Assembly (NCBI RefSeq): GCF_005145025.1
Contig: NZ_CP039695.1
Span: 2,837,501 to 2,901,500 of the forward strand
Direction: 5' to 3'
Length of the DNA stretch: 64,000 bases
Origin: Novosphingobium sp. EMRT-2
GTDB taxonomy: Bacteria > Pseudomonadota > Alphaproteobacteria > Sphingomonadales > Sphingomonadaceae
Shown: positions 15,874 through 25,820 of the stretch, one piece after another
How positions within the stretch are numbered: position 1 is the stretch's first letter
Layout of the letters: each line of letters begins with the position of its first letter
Made by a program: the position numbers and the translations under genes
The notes under the pieces: generated by a model
The model's input: only the letters and a program-made list of their open reading frames with translations
What the model was told of the DNA's origin: nothing
The model's database searches: none

Positions 15874-16980
15874 CTAGCGCGGGAAACCGGCGCCCGCAGG
15901 CCAGCCGGGGTTCGCCAGCCCCATAACCTTGAAAAGCGCGCCCATCTGCGATTCCCCGGTCAGTCGGTCGAGCGCCGCGTTGAGGGTCGCGACCTGTGCC
16001 GGTGCCGAGCGCGCCAACGCCTGCGCGCGTGCGCCGATGCCGAGCGCGCGGAGCCAGTGGCCCTGTTCCGCCGTGCCCATCCACCGCGCGCCGCCGGCTT
16101 CGGCGGTCTCCGCCATCGCCGCGAAATCGACGTGCGCGGTGAGGTCAGCCTCGCCGGGCATGGCGAAAGCATCGACCTTGCGGTGCGCGCGTACCGCCTG
16201 CAGCGTGCTGCCAAGGCGCGGCGCGGTGTGGCCATAGTCGATGAACAGCGCAGCGCCGCCCTGCGCGGCCAGCCGTTCCGCGACCGCGCGCACAGCCGCC
16301 ACAGACGCGGGACTGCTTTCGAGGATCGCGCCGTCGGGCGCGTCCGCGATCAGCGCGGCAAGCGCGGCGGAGACGGTGCCACCCATCGCCACCGCCGCAT
16401 CCATAGGGCGCGCGCCCACCACCGGGGCCAGCCTGCCTTCGTGCATCCCCACCAGGCGTTCGCGCCAGCCAGCGGCGGTCTTCACCAGTTGATGCACCGG
16501 CAGCGCATCGAGGAACTCATTGGCGACGATCAGCAGCGGCGCGCCCGCGGGCAAGGTGGAGAGATCGTCGTGCCAGTTGGCATCGGGATGGTGTTCGCGC
16601 TGGATCGCGCGCAGCGCCGTGCTGCCTTCCACGAAATGCACGGCGGGCGCCATGCCCTGTCGTCGCATCACGCGCAGCGCGTCGCGCGCCAGAGTGCCCC
16701 GGCCGGGGCCGAGTTCGACGTAGTGGACGGGATCAGGCGCGCCGGCGCGGGACCAGATGTCCGCCAGCCACAACCCGATCAGTTCGCCGAACATCTGGCT
16801 GACTTCCGGGGCGGTGATGAAGTCTCCCGTCAGGCCGAGCGGGTCGCGCGAATCGTAATAGCGCGCGTTCGATTCGGCCATGAAATGCGCGATGCTCAGT
16901 GGCCCGGTGGCGGCGATCAGGCGGGTGAACGTCGCGGTGAGCGAACGATCGTCCCGGGCCGTCGTGGCCCCCCCGGTCAC
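15874..16980 (-). CDS. SAM-dependent methyltransferase, NDUFAF7/COG1565 family
   Basis: A 368-residue class I methyltransferase. Recognisable segments are [24 protein letters not shown], the SAM-binding [17 protein letters not shown] (loop GPGRG), and [12 protein letters not shown]. The human homologue NDUFAF7 dimethylates an arginine of a complex I subunit; the bacterial role is presumed similar. The GTG start overlaps the lgt stop by 4 bases (GTGA), arguing for coupling with lgt. An in-frame ATG further upstream lies inside lgt and encodes non-family sequence. It sits next to the complex III operon. Confidence 0.88.
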   Translation of the reverse strand: MTGGATTARDDRSLTATFTRLIAATGPLSIAHFMAESNARYYDSRDPLGLTGDFITAPEVSQMFGELIGLWLADIWSRAGAPDPVHYVELGPGRGTLARDALRVMRRQGMAPAVHFVEGSTALRAIQREHHPDANWHDDLSTLPAGAPLLIVANEFLDALPVHQLVKTAAGWRERLVGMHEGRLAPVVGARPMDAAVAMGGTVSAALAALIADAPDGAILESSPASVAAVRAVAERLAAQGGAALFIDYGHTAPRLGSTLQAVRAHRKVDAFAMPGEADLTAHVDFAAMAETAEAGGARWMGTAEQGHWLRALGIGARAQALARSAPAQVATLNAALDRLTGESQMGALFKVMGLANPGWPAGAGFPR

Positions 16981-17840
16981 GCGGTGGCGGCCGGCGCGGT
17001 TGCCGGCTTCGGGGCCGAAAGCGGAGGGCGAACCAGCGCGCGAATGAAGAAAAACAGGCCCACCGCCATCATCGGCATGGTCAGCCACTGGCCCATCGAG
17101 AAGCCGGTGCTGCGGGCGAATTCCTCAAGCTGCGCGTCCGGTTCGCGGAAGTATTCCACCGTGAAGCGTGACAGGCCGTAGCCCAGCGTGAACAGCCCGA
17201 CCAGCAGGCCCGGCCGCCAGCGCGCGCGGGTCTTCCAGAACAGCGTGATCAGCAGCACGGCCAGCACCAGGCCTTCGAGCAGCGCTTCGTAGAGCTGGCT
17301 GGGATGGCGCGGCTGGGGGCCGGCGCCGGGAAAGATCATGACCCAGGGCACCGTGGAGGTGGTCACGCGGCCCCACAACTCGCCGTTCACGAAGTTGGCC
17401 AGGCGGCCGAACAGCAGACCGAAAGGCACGCAAACCGCGATGTAGTCACACACCCGCACGAAATTGAGTTTGTTGCGCCACGAAACCCACGCGATGGCGA
17501 GGACCGTGCCGATCATGCCGCCGTGGAAGCTCATGCCGCCTTCCCACAGCTTCACCAGTTCACCCGGATGCGCGAACATGCGCGGGGCGTAGAACGTGGC
17601 ATAGCCCAGCCGTCCGCCCAGGATCACGCCCAGCGTGGCGTAGAAGAACAGATCGTCGGCATGGCGCTGCGCCAGCGGCGCGCCGGGCGAACGGATCATG
17701 CGAAGAAGGTGCCAGTAGGCGAGCAGGATGCCCGCCAGATAGGCCAGCGAATACCACTTGATCGTGAAGAAGCCGAGGTCGACCGCGATCGGGGAAAGGC
17801 CCAGGTCTTCCCAGTGCAGCGGCTGGTGGGGCAGGGCCAT
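16977..17840 (-). CDS. lgt: prolipoprotein diacylglyceryl transferase
   Basis: A 287-residue inner-membrane enzyme that attaches diacylglycerol to the lipobox cysteine of prolipoproteins. The sequence shows multiple hydrophobic segments, the HGGMIG motif, and the signature [15 protein letters not shown] carrying the essential Arg, Asn and Glu. A later [13 protein letters not shown] segment is also typical. The ATG at 17840 starts [14 protein letters not shown], matching family length; in-frame codons upstream would add 68 improbable residues. It is followed by the overlapping methyltransferase gene and is divergent from the acyl-CoA ligase gene. Confidence 0.95.
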   Translation of the reverse strand: MALPHQPLHWEDLGLSPIAVDLGFFTIKWYSLAYLAGILLAYWHLLRMIRSPGAPLAQRHADDLFFYATLGVILGGRLGYATFYAPRMFAHPGELVKLWEGGMSFHGGMIGTVLAIAWVSWRNKLNFVRVCDYIAVCVPFGLLFGRLANFVNGELWGRVTTSTVPWVMIFPGAGPQPRHPSQLYEALLEGLVLAVLLITLFWKTRARWRPGLLVGLFTLGYGLSRFTVEYFREPDAQLEEFARSTGFSMGQWLTMPMMAVGLFFFIRALVRPPLSAPKPATAPAATA

Positions 17841-18043
17841 CGCCCCCGACGCGAGCAGCGGAACCGACTGTGACAGCGCCGATAGTGACAGCAAGGAGTG
17901 AACTCCGTACAAGTTGCAGAAAGGGACCTGTCTGTGTCTTCGCCGGCAGGTACGCCGCCGGCTTTTGGCACGGCAGCGAATGCCTGACAAACATGAAAAG
18001 GCCGCGCTACGCGGCACGCGCACTTGGGAGAGTAACGAAAGCA

Positions 18044-19753
18044 ATGCTGAGCCAGCTCGATCGGGATCTGTCCCGGATCATGGATGCCCTGACCGCCGAA
18101 GGCGGCATGTTTGCCACGGTTCCGTTCCAGCGCGCGGGCTGGACAGTGCCGATGATCGCCGCCGCCCCGCCCAGCCTGGCGGCCTATTTCGTGCTGTTCT
18201 GCGCGCAGCAGGGCGATCGCGAATTCATCATCGATGGCGGACAGCGGCTGACGTTCGCGCAGATCTACGCCGCCGCGCGCGTGGTGGCCGGCGGGCTGGT
18301 GGAAGGCCACGGCGTGCAGAAGGGCGAGCGGATCGGGATCGTCGCGCGCAATTCGGCAAGCTGGGTCGTGGCCTACATGGCGGTGGTGATGGCGGGGGGC
18401 TGCGTCACGCTGCTCAACGGCTGGTGGAGCGGCGAGGAACTGGCGCACGGCATCCGGCTGGTGGGGTGCCGTCTGGTCATCGCCGACGCCGGCCGCGCGG
18501 CGCGGCTCGAGGGGCTGGACCACGGAGCGACGCTGCTGCCGATGGAGCACGATTGCCCGCCGCTGCAGGGGCTGGCCGCGCTGACGGCGCAGGGCGGCGG
18601 CGCCGAAACGCCTTTGCCGGACCTGACGGGCGACGATCTGGCGACGGTGCTGTTCACCTCCGGCTCCACCGGCAATGCCAAGGGCGCCTATTCGGATCAT
18701 CGCGGGGTGGTGCAGGGCACGATGAACTATCTGGCGCAGAGCGTGATGGCGCTGGGCCTGATGACCGAGCGGGGCGAAGCGCCCCCGCTGGGCGCGCAGC
18801 CGGTGACATTGGTCAACGTGCCGCTGTTCCATGTCACCGGCGAGGTTCCTGTCTTCCTCCAGAGCTTCGCCCTCGGCCGCAAGCTGGTGCTGATGCCAAA
18901 GTGGGATGCGACCGAGGCGATGCGCCTGATCGAGCGCGAGAAGGTGACCTATTTCGTCGGCGTGCCGCTGATGAGCTTCGAGATCGCCACGCATCCCGAT
19001 CGCGACAAGTACGATCTTTCGAGCTGCGTGACGTTCGCCGCCGGTGGCGCGCCGCGCCCGGTCGAGCACGTCGAGCGCATCCGCAAGGCGCTGCCGCAGG
19101 GCTTCCCGATCATCGGCTATGGCCTGACCGAAACCAATGGCGTCGGCTGTGGCAATCTCAACGAGAACTATCTCGCCAAGCCCGACAGCACCGGCACGGC
19201 CTCGCGCCCGCTGGTTGATCTGGCCATCCTCGATGACGCGGGCAAGCCGCTGCCGCAGGGCGAAATCGGCGAAGTGTCGATTCGCAGCGTCTGCAATTTC
19301 CTGGGGTACTGGGACAATCCCAAGGCGACCGCCGAGGCGATCATGCCCGACGGCTATTTCCGCACGGGCGATCTCGGCTATCTCGACCCGGAAGGCTACC
19401 TGTTCATCGTCGATCGCAAGAAGGACATCATCATTCGCGGTGGCGAGAACATCTCGTGCATCGAGGTGGAAGGGGCGATCTACGCGCATCCCTGCGTCGC
19501 CGAGGCCAGCGTGTTTGGCCTGCCCGACGAACTCTATGGCGAAGTGCCGGTGGCGGTCTATCTGGCCAAGGACGGCTGCTCGGCCAGCGAGGAGGAACTG
19601 CGCGTGTTCCTGGCCGAACACATCGCGCCGTTCAAGATTCCGGTGCGCTTCTGGCAGGTTCACGCGCCGCTTCCGCGCCTGGGCACAGAAAAGGTCGACA
19701 AGCGGACGCTGCGCGAGACTTATGCGAAGCTGTGGACGGTCAAGGCGGGTTGA
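18044..19753 (+). CDS. class I adenylate-forming acyl-CoA ligase
   Basis: A 569-residue AMP-forming ligase that activates a carboxylic acid (probably fatty or aromatic) with ATP and CoA. P-loop [14 protein letters not shown], motif YGLTETNG and the hinge region [16 protein letters not shown] with [14 protein letters not shown] are present. The C-terminal subdomain has a lysine in [11 protein letters not shown] at the position of the catalytic Lys. Substrate cannot be inferred. The ATG at 18044 is chosen because it opens the family sequence; an in-frame ATG at 17993 is an alternative. A hairpin after the stop separates it from glnD. Confidence 0.88.
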   Translation: MLSQLDRDLSRIMDALTAEGGMFATVPFQRAGWTVPMIAAAPPSLAAYFVLFCAQQGDREFIIDGGQRLTFAQIYAAARVVAGGLVEGHGVQKGERIGIVARNSASWVVAYMAVVMAGGCVTLLNGWWSGEELAHGIRLVGCRLVIADAGRAARLEGLDHGATLLPMEHDCPPLQGLAALTAQGGGAETPLPDLTGDDLATVLFTSGSTGNAKGAYSDHRGVVQGTMNYLAQSVMALGLMTERGEAPPLGAQPVTLVNVPLFHVTGEVPVFLQSFALGRKLVLMPKWDATEAMRLIEREKVTYFVGVPLMSFEIATHPDRDKYDLSSCVTFAAGGAPRPVEHVERIRKALPQGFPIIGYGLTETNGVGCGNLNENYLAKPDSTGTASRPLVDLAILDDAGKPLPQGEIGEVSIRSVCNFLGYWDNPKATAEAIMPDGYFRTGDLGYLDPEGYLFIVDRKKDIIIRGGENISCIEVEGAIYAHPCVAEASVFGLPDELYGEVPVAVYLAKDGCSASEEELRVFLAEHIAPFKIPVRFWQVHAPLPRLGTEKVDKRTLRETYAKLWTVKAG

Positions 19754-19784
19754 GCGGCCGGCACCAAACGTAGCCCGGCTTTGC

Positions 19785-19813
19785 GGGAACCACGGAGGAC
19801 TTCGTGGTTTCCC
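19785..19813 (+). other. hairpin between the acyl-CoA ligase gene and glnD
   Basis: GGGAACCACG and CGTGGTTTCCC form a stem with one bulge and an 8-base loop. There is no T tract, so it is either a weak terminator or a leader structure 30 bp before glnD. Confidence 0.4.
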
Positions 19814-19842
19814 GTCAACCCCGCTCCCTCTATAGAGCCGCC

Positions 19843-22587
19843 ATGACGCTTCCCCGCCTTCCGCACCAGCGCGCGATCGTTGATCGGCGCACCCTGACCG
19901 ACGCGGTGGCCGCCGCCGTGGCCGAGCATCGCGACAAGGCGCGGCCCGTTGTGGTCGAACTGCTGCGCGAAGCGCTGGCGCGCGGACGTTCGGAACTGAT
20001 GCGGCGGCTGTCGGAAAAGCCTTCCGCCGGCTACGAATGCGCGCAGGGGCATGCCTTCCTGATCGACCAGCTGGTCCGCGTGATTCACGATCACGTGGTG
20101 GGCGATGTCTATCGCGCCAGCAACCGCAGCACCGGCGAACGGATCGCCGTGCTGGCGGTGGGCGGATACGGGCGGGGCGAAATGGCGCCGCATTCCGATG
20201 TCGACATCGCCTTTCTCACGCCGATCAAGCCGACGGCGTGGTGCGAGCAGGTGATCGAGGCGATGCTCTATTTCCTGTGGGATCTGGGGCTGAAGGTCGG
20301 CCATTCCAGCCGCTCGCTGGACGAACTGGTGCGCATGGCGCGCAGCGACCTGACCATCCGCACCGCGCTGCTCGAAGGGCGCTACGTGTGGGGCGATCGC
20401 GAACTGTTCGAGGAAGGATCGCGCCGCTTCTGGGCCGAGGTCGTTACGGGCACCGAACGGCAGTTCGTTTCCGAGAAGCTGGCCGAGCGCAACGAGCGGC
20501 ACAAGCGGCTGGGCGACAGCCGCTATGTGGTCGAGCCGAACGTGAAGGAAGGCAAGGGCGGCCTGCGCGATCTTCACACGCTCTACTGGATTGGCAAATA
20601 TATCCACAAGGTGCGCGATCCCAGCGAACTCGTCGACGTGGGGTTGCTAACCGCTGACGAATACCGCCAGTTCCGTCGCGCCGAGAACTTCTTCTGGGCG
20701 GTGCGCTGCCATCTCCACGCGCTGACGAACCGGGCCGAGGACCGGCTGACCTTCGATCTCCAGCGCGAGGTCGCCATGCACATGAACTTCGCCGACCGGC
20801 CGGGCAAGAGCGCGGTCGAACGGTTCATGCAGTTCTTCTTCCTGCAGGCCAAGCAGGTGGGATCGCTGACCGGCGTATTCCTGGCCCAGCTCGACGAACA
20901 GTTCGCCCGCCAGAAGCGCGGGTTCTTCGCGGCGTTCCGGCGGCGGAAGAAGAAGGTGGGCGTGTTCACCATCGATGCCGGGCGCATCACCGTGACCGGC
21001 GACGACTTCTTCCGAAAGGACCCGGTGCGCCTGCTGGAGATGTTCGCGATCGCCGATCGCGAGGCGATGGAAATCCATCCCGAGGCGATGCGCCTGGCCC
21101 AGCGCGATTCCGGGCTGATCGACGCCCGCGTGCGCAAGGATCCGCGCGCCAACGCGCTGTTTCTCGACATCCTGACCAGCCGCAACGATCCCGAAACCGT
21201 GTTGCGCTGGATGAACGAGGCCGGCGTGTTCGGCCGCTTCGTGCCCGATTTCGGCCGCGTCGTCGCGCAGATGCAGTTCGACATGTACCACCACTACACG
21301 GTGGACGAGCACACCATCCGCGCGATCGGGCTGCTGGCGCGGATCGAGAAGGGCGAGGCGCGCGACGATCATCCGCTGGCCAGCGACGTGATTTCCAAGG
21401 TTGCGTCGCGCCGCGTGCTCTATGTCGCCACGCTGTTGCACGATATCGCCAAGGGGCGGCGCGGGGACCATTCGATCCTCGGCGCGGACGTGGCGATGAA
21501 GCTGTGTCCGCGGCTGGGCCTGTCGGCAGCGGAAACCGAACTCGTCGCCTGGCTGGTGCGCCAGCACCTGCTGATGAGCGCCACCGCGTTCAAGCGCGAT
21601 CTGGCGGACTACAAGACCATCGCCGATTTCGCGGGCACGGTGCAGAGCGTCGAAAGGCTGCGCCTGTTGCTGGTCCTGACGATCGTGGACATTCGCGCCG
21701 TCGGCCCCGGCATCTGGAACGGCTGGAAGCGGCAGCTGCTGGGCGACTTGTTCCTGGCGACCGAGGAAATGCTGCGGCTGGGCCATAAGCAGCACGGCCG
21801 CGCCGAACGGATCGCGGCGAAGAAGAAGGCGGTGGGCGAGATCCTGCGCGAGCGGGACAACCTGATCGGCACCGCCGGCCGCCAGCTGGGCGAAGCCTAC
21901 TGGATCGCCGAGCCGGAGGACATCATCGCGCTCAACCTCCAGCAGCTCGATCGCGCGCACGGGCAGCCGCTGTCGGTCGAGGCGCAATACTACCCGGCGC
22001 GCGGGGCGACGCTGGTCACGGTGATGGCGGCGGACCATCCGGGGCTGTTCTATCGCATCGCGGGCGGCATCCACCTGGCCGGCGGCAACATCATCGACGC
22101 GCGCATCCACACCGCGCGCAACGGCACGGCGGTCGACAACTTCCTGGTGCAGGACCCGCTGGGGCGCCCGTTCAGTGAAGAGGCCCAGATCGAAAGGCTC
22201 AAGACCATGATCGGCGATGCGCTGGCGAACCGGGTCAAGCTCGTGCCGCAACTGGCGGCGCGCCCGCTGGCTCGCCCGCGCGCCGATGCGTTCGAGGTCC
22301 AGCCGATCGTGATCTTCGACAACAAGGCGTCCAACCGCTTCACCGTGATCGAGGTGGGCGCGCGTGATCGGCCCGCCCTGCTCAACCGCCTGGCGCGCGC
22401 GCTGTTCGAGGCGCGGCTGGTCGTCCATTCCGCACATATCGCCACTTATGGCGAGCGCGCAGTCGATACGTTCTACGTCACCGACGTGCTGGGCGAGAAG
22501 GTGAGCGCCGAGAACAGGCTGAAGACGGTGGAGAAGCGCCTGCTGGAAGCGGCCGGCGAACACGAGATGAAGGCGGTCGCAGCCTGA
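19843..22587 (+). CDS. glnD: bifunctional [protein-PII] uridylyltransferase / uridylyl-removing enzyme
   Basis: A 914-residue nitrogen sensor that uridylylates or deuridylylates PII in response to glutamine. Its order is a nucleotidyltransferase domain (GGYGRGEMAPHSDVDIAFL, with the catalytic G-S/D-D-x-D pattern) and the YVVEPNVKEGKGGLRDLHTLYWI segment. An HD hydrolase domain (LLHDIAKGRRGDHS) and two C-terminal ACT domains follow (about residues 720-800 and 830-905). The ATG at 19843 is 39 bases inside a longer open frame and gives the family start. No PII or glutamine synthetase gene is adjacent. Confidence 0.96.
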   Translation: MTLPRLPHQRAIVDRRTLTDAVAAAVAEHRDKARPVVVELLREALARGRSELMRRLSEKPSAGYECAQGHAFLIDQLVRVIHDHVVGDVYRASNRSTGERIAVLAVGGYGRGEMAPHSDVDIAFLTPIKPTAWCEQVIEAMLYFLWDLGLKVGHSSRSLDELVRMARSDLTIRTALLEGRYVWGDRELFEEGSRRFWAEVVTGTERQFVSEKLAERNERHKRLGDSRYVVEPNVKEGKGGLRDLHTLYWIGKYIHKVRDPSELVDVGLLTADEYRQFRRAENFFWAVRCHLHALTNRAEDRLTFDLQREVAMHMNFADRPGKSAVERFMQFFFLQAKQVGSLTGVFLAQLDEQFARQKRGFFAAFRRRKKKVGVFTIDAGRITVTGDDFFRKDPVRLLEMFAIADREAMEIHPEAMRLAQRDSGLIDARVRKDPRANALFLDILTSRNDPETVLRWMNEAGVFGRFVPDFGRVVAQMQFDMYHHYTVDEHTIRAIGLLARIEKGEARDDHPLASDVISKVASRRVLYVATLLHDIAKGRRGDHSILGADVAMKLCPRLGLSAAETELVAWLVRQHLLMSATAFKRDLADYKTIADFAGTVQSVERLRLLLVLTIVDIRAVGPGIWNGWKRQLLGDLFLATEEMLRLGHKQHGRAERIAAKKKAVGEILRERDNLIGTAGRQLGEAYWIAEPEDIIALNLQQLDRAHGQPLSVEAQYYPARGATLVTVMAADHPGLFYRIAGGIHLAGGNIIDARIHTARNGTAVDNFLVQDPLGRPFSEEAQIERLKTMIGDALANRVKLVPQLAARPLARPRADAFEVQPIVIFDNKASNRFTVIEVGARDRPALLNRLARALFEARLVVHSAHIATYGERAVDTFYVTDVLGEKVSAENRLKTVEKRLLEAAGEHEMKAVAA

Positions 22588-22604
22588 CGGGATGCGGGCG
22601 GGTT

Positions 22605-22793
22605 TCAGCCCGCGCGCGCCACGATCTGGCGGGCGATCAGCCAGCTTGCCGGGAACGCCAGAACGAAGCCGCCCAGCGCGGCGGCCAGGATCGGCCCCCT
22701 GGCAACATAACCTGCCGCCAGCGCGGCGGTGATTCCAGCCCCCATCAGGGTGGTGGCGATGACAGCGTGAAGCACAAGCATCAGGCGCAGCAC
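22605..22793 (-). CDS. small two-helix membrane protein
   Basis: A 62-residue protein consisting of two hydrophobic helices (LMLVLHAVIATTLMGAGITA and ILAAALGGFVLAFPASWLI) with a short polar link and an Arg-containing tail. Similar small proteins are conserved in Sphingomonadales and sometimes mislabelled as CTP synthetase; function is unknown. The GTG at 22793 is favoured over an upstream ATG at 22844 because AGGAAGGA sits at good distance and the longer start adds a charged, non-conserved leader. It is convergent with glnD. Confidence 0.6.
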   Translation of the reverse strand: MLRLMLVLHAVIATTLMGAGITAALAAGYVARGPILAAALGGFVLAFPASWLIARQIVARAG

Positions 22794-23000
22794 GGCGCGT
22801 TCCTTCCTGGTCCGAACGGCCCCTTGGCCGGCATTCCGCCACACCGGGCCATTGCGTTCAAAAGGGATCGCGACTCGGATTAATCAGTTTTGCCTAATAT
22901 GGGTTGACCGGTATCAAATGCCCGACGATTCGTCCCGTTGTGCCGGTCGTCCAGCTGCGTCATGATGGGGTTCGGGAGGCTCGAAAGGATACGGTTTCAC

Positions 23001-23561
23001 ATGCCTGTAGCGCAGTACCTCGCCGGCCGGATCCTGCTGGCCATGCCGGGCATGGGCGATCCGCGTTTCGACCACGCGGTGATCGCGATGTGCGTGCATG
23101 ACGAACATGGCGCGATGGGCATCGGCGTCGGTCAGCCCCGTGATGGCGTGACCCTGCACGGCCTTCTGGAAGACGTGGGCATCGATCCCGGCGTCGCGCC
23201 CGATGGGCCAGTGCTCCATGGCGGCCCAGTGGAACCGTCGCGCGGGTTCGTCCTCCATTCGCGCGACTGGGGCGGGGCGGGCACCATCGACGTGCATCCG
23301 CTGTGCGGGCTTTCCGCCTCGCTCGATATCCTGCGGGCGATCGCCGAAGGGCGCGGGCCGCGGCACTGGCTGATCGCGCTGGGCTATGCCGGCTGGGCGC
23401 CTGGCCAGCTCGAAGGCGAGATGCGGCGGCACGGCTGGTTCGCGGCGGACGGCAGTTCGGACATCCTGTTCGATACGCCGGTCGGCGCGCGCTGGGCCGC
23501 GACCTGGCGTATCCACGGCATCGATCCCGCCTTGCTGGCGAGCGAAACGGGCAGCGCCTGA
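23001..23561 (+). CDS. YqgE/AlgH family protein (UPF0301)
   Basis: A 186-residue cytosolic protein of the YqgE/AlgH family. It has the characteristic N-terminus (LAGRILLAMPGMGDPRFDHAVI), an HGGPVE segment, and the ALGYAGWAPGQLEGEM motif. The biochemical function is unresolved; in pseudomonads AlgH has been linked to alginate regulation. The ATG at 23001 starts the family sequence, and an in-frame ATG at 22938 would add 21 unsupported residues. It is convergent with gltX, whose 3' end is only 12 bp away. Confidence 0.92.
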   Translation: MPVAQYLAGRILLAMPGMGDPRFDHAVIAMCVHDEHGAMGIGVGQPRDGVTLHGLLEDVGIDPGVAPDGPVLHGGPVEPSRGFVLHSRDWGGAGTIDVHPLCGLSASLDILRAIAEGRGPRHWLIALGYAGWAPGQLEGEMRRHGWFAADGSSDILFDTPVGARWAATWRIHGIDPALLASETGSA

Positions 23562-23573
23562 CCCGCTTCGGCG

Positions 23574-24926
23574 TCAGGGCGCGGGGCTGAGCCGTCCGAT
23601 CGCCTCGGCCTGGCCGATCAGCGGCAGCAGCGCCTTCATGTCCGGCCCGTGGTCCATGCCGGTCAGCGCCTGCCGCAGCGGCAGGAACAGCGCCTTGCCC
23701 TTGCGCCCGGTCGCGTCCTTGAGCGTCGCCGTCAATGCGCTCCAGGGGTCGGACGCCCAGTCGATCCCGGCGGCGACCGTCGCGGCCTGATCGAGGAAGG
23801 CCCGCGTCTCGGGGTCGGCCTCGGGGGCAGTGATCGGCCCGGTTACCACGCGCCACCAGTCGGCCGCTTCGCCGATGTGCGACAGGTTGGGGCGGATCGC
23901 TTCCCAGGCGGCCTCGGTCATGCCTTCGGGCAGGAGATGGGCCACGCGCGCGAAGGGCAGGCGATGGACCACGGCGGCGTTGATGCGGTGCAGTTCGGCA
24001 TCGTCGAACCGCGCCGGCGCCCGGCCGAACCGGGAAAGGTCGAACGCGGCGGCCAGCGCATCGGCATCGAGCGCGGGATCGATCGGGTCCGACGTTCCCA
24101 AGCGCGCCAGCATGGCGATCAGGGCTTCGGGCTCGATTCCCGCTTCGCGCAGGTCGGCGACGCCCAGCGAGCCCAGCCGTTTGGAGAGCTTGCCTTCGGT
24201 GCCGGTCAGCAGTGCGGCGTGGGCGAAGCGCGGCGGCTCCGCCCCCAGCGCGCCGAACATCTGGATCTGCGTGGCGGTGTTGGAAACATGGTCCTCGCCG
24301 CGCAACACGTCGGTAATGCCCATCGCGGCATCGTCGATCGCGCTGGGCAGCATGTAGAGCCACGATCCGTCGGCGCGGCGCACCACCGGGTCCGACATCT
24401 GGCGCGGATCGAAGTGTTGCGGGCCGCGGATGCCATCGTGCCATGCGATCGGCGTGTCGTGGTCCAGCAGGAAGCGCCAGTGTGGCTTTTCGCCCGCCGC
24501 CGCCCTGGCCGCGTGATCGGCTTCGGACAGGTGCAGCGCGGCGCGATCGTAGATCGGCGGCAGACCGCGCCCGAGCAGGACCTTGCGCTTTAGATCGAGT
24601 TCCTGGGCGGTCTCGTAGCAGCGATAGAGCCGCCCGGCGGCGACCAGCCGGTCGAAGGCGGCTTCGTAGATCGCAAAGCGCGCGGACTGGCGTTCCTCAC
24701 CTTCCGGGTGCAGCCCCAGCCACGCCAGATCGGCGCGGATCGCTTCGACATGCTCCTCGCGGCTGCGCTCGGCGTCGGTATCGTCGATGCGCAGCAGGAA
24801 GCGGCCGCGATGGCGCTTGGCCAGCAACCAGTTGTGCAGCGCGGTGCGGATATTGCCGACATGGAGCCGCCCGGTGGGCGATGGCGCGAAGCGCGTGACG
24901 ACGGGCGTGGAAGGGTTTGCGGACAT
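23574..24926 (-). CDS. gltX: glutamate-tRNA ligase
   Basis: A 450-residue class I aminoacyl-tRNA synthetase that charges tRNA-Glu (and, in many alphaproteobacteria, tRNA-Gln for later transamidation). The start is TRFAPSPTGRLHVGN, with the HIGH-like motif HVGN at 22-25. The KMSKS-like KLSKR lies in GTEGKLSKRLG, and a full C-terminal anticodon-binding domain is present, so it is not the shorter GluQ-type enzyme. Many alphaproteobacteria carry two gltX genes; this resembles the shorter type. It is transcribed alone on the minus strand, about 30 bp downstream of a phosphoesterase gene on the same strand. Confidence 0.94.
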   Translation of the reverse strand: MSANPSTPVVTRFAPSPTGRLHVGNIRTALHNWLLAKRHRGRFLLRIDDTDAERSREEHVEAIRADLAWLGLHPEGEERQSARFAIYEAAFDRLVAAGRLYRCYETAQELDLKRKVLLGRGLPPIYDRAALHLSEADHAARAAAGEKPHWRFLLDHDTPIAWHDGIRGPQHFDPRQMSDPVVRRADGSWLYMLPSAIDDAAMGITDVLRGEDHVSNTATQIQMFGALGAEPPRFAHAALLTGTEGKLSKRLGSLGVADLREAGIEPEALIAMLARLGTSDPIDPALDADALAAAFDLSRFGRAPARFDDAELHRINAAVVHRLPFARVAHLLPEGMTEAAWEAIRPNLSHIGEAADWWRVVTGPITAPEADPETRAFLDQAATVAAGIDWASDPWSALTATLKDATGRKGKALFLPLRQALTGMDHGPDMKALLPLIGQAEAIGRLSPAP

Positions 24927-24956
24927 GGGTGCCCTATAGCGCGTGTCGCGCCGCGC

Positions 24957-25820
24957 TCAATGCACCGGCGGATCAACCTCGGGCACGGCGCCTACCGGGG
25001 CTACCGGCGCGCCGGTCTCGCGCGGGGGCAGGGCGTTTTCGGGGATATCGTCGATCTGCATGGCGCGGGTGGGCACGCGTTCCAGGTTGCGCACGCGCAC
25101 CTCGATCCGGCCATCGGCGATCGTCAGTTCGTTGAAGCTGACCGGAGTCGAGCGGATGCGCTGCGAAAGCGTGCCCGCGCCGATCATGCGGACCGGGCCG
25201 TTGGCGGTGGGGTGAATCAGGTCGAACGGATCGTGGACGTGGCCGGAAAGCACGGCCAGCACATCGCGCTTCGCCAGTTCCGCCAGTGCGCGCGATCCGC
25301 CCCGCGTCAGCGCCTTGCCCCGCGTGCCGGCTTCCACCAGCGGGTGATGCACGGCCACGATGGCGCGGACGCCCGCCGGCAGCGCATCGATCGCCGCCAG
25401 CGTCTGCGCCAGCGCGGGCCGGGTCACGCAGCCTTTGGACCAGTTCAGGCGCGGCTGCGCCCGTGCCGTGGTCTTGAGCGGGATGATCGCGACGTGGTTT
25501 ACCGGAAGCGCGCGCTCGACCAGCGCCTCGATCCGGCGAAAGCGGCGATAGGGAGCGATGAAGCGTTCGATCAGGTTGAAATAGGGCAGGTCGTGGTTGC
25601 CCACTTCCACCGTGACCGGGGCTTCGAGCGAAAGAATCCAGTCGCAGGCAGCGGCAAATTCGCGATGGCGCGCGCGCATCGTGAGGTCGCCGGTGATGGC
25701 GACCGCGTCGGGCGTTTCGCGGGCGATGCATTCGCGCGCCCAGGCCAGCGCCTCGCTGTCCTCCAGCCCGAAATGGATATCGCTGACGTGGAAAATCCGG
25801 ATCGGGGCTGCGTTACTCAT
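24957..25820 (-). CDS. metallophosphoesterase
   Basis: A 287-residue calcineurin-like phosphoesterase with all five metal-site blocks: HVSDIHFG (D14, H16), TGDLT, VGNHD, VAVHHPL and SGHVHDP. These ligate a dinuclear metal centre; substrates in the family range from cyclic nucleotides to UDP-diacylglucosamine. The Pro-rich C-terminal tail appears disordered. Its start overlaps the 3' end of the DAG-kinase-like gene by 8 bases, indicating cotranscription and possibly a link to lipid metabolism (inference). Confidence 0.88.
   Translation of the reverse strand: MSNAAPIRIFHVSDIHFGLEDSEALAWARECIARETPDAVAITGDLTMRARHREFAAACDWILSLEAPVTVEVGNHDLPYFNLIERFIAPYRRFRRIEALVERALPVNHVAIIPLKTTARAQPRLNWSKGCVTRPALAQTLAAIDALPAGVRAIVAVHHPLVEAGTRGKALTRGGSRALAELAKRDVLAVLSGHVHDPFDLIHPTANGPVRMIGAGTLSQRIRSTPVSFNELTIADGRIEVRVRNLERVPTRAMQIDDIPENALPPRETGAPVAPVGAVPEVDPPVH

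Noticed and set aside
17942..17966. GCCGGC hairpin with four T residues as a terminator
   Set aside because: It lies in the divergent lgt / acyl-CoA ligase promoter region with no upstream plus-strand gene to terminate.
20647..22842. 731-codon open frame antisense to glnD
   Set aside because: Overlaps a full glnD with all domains; no independent signal.
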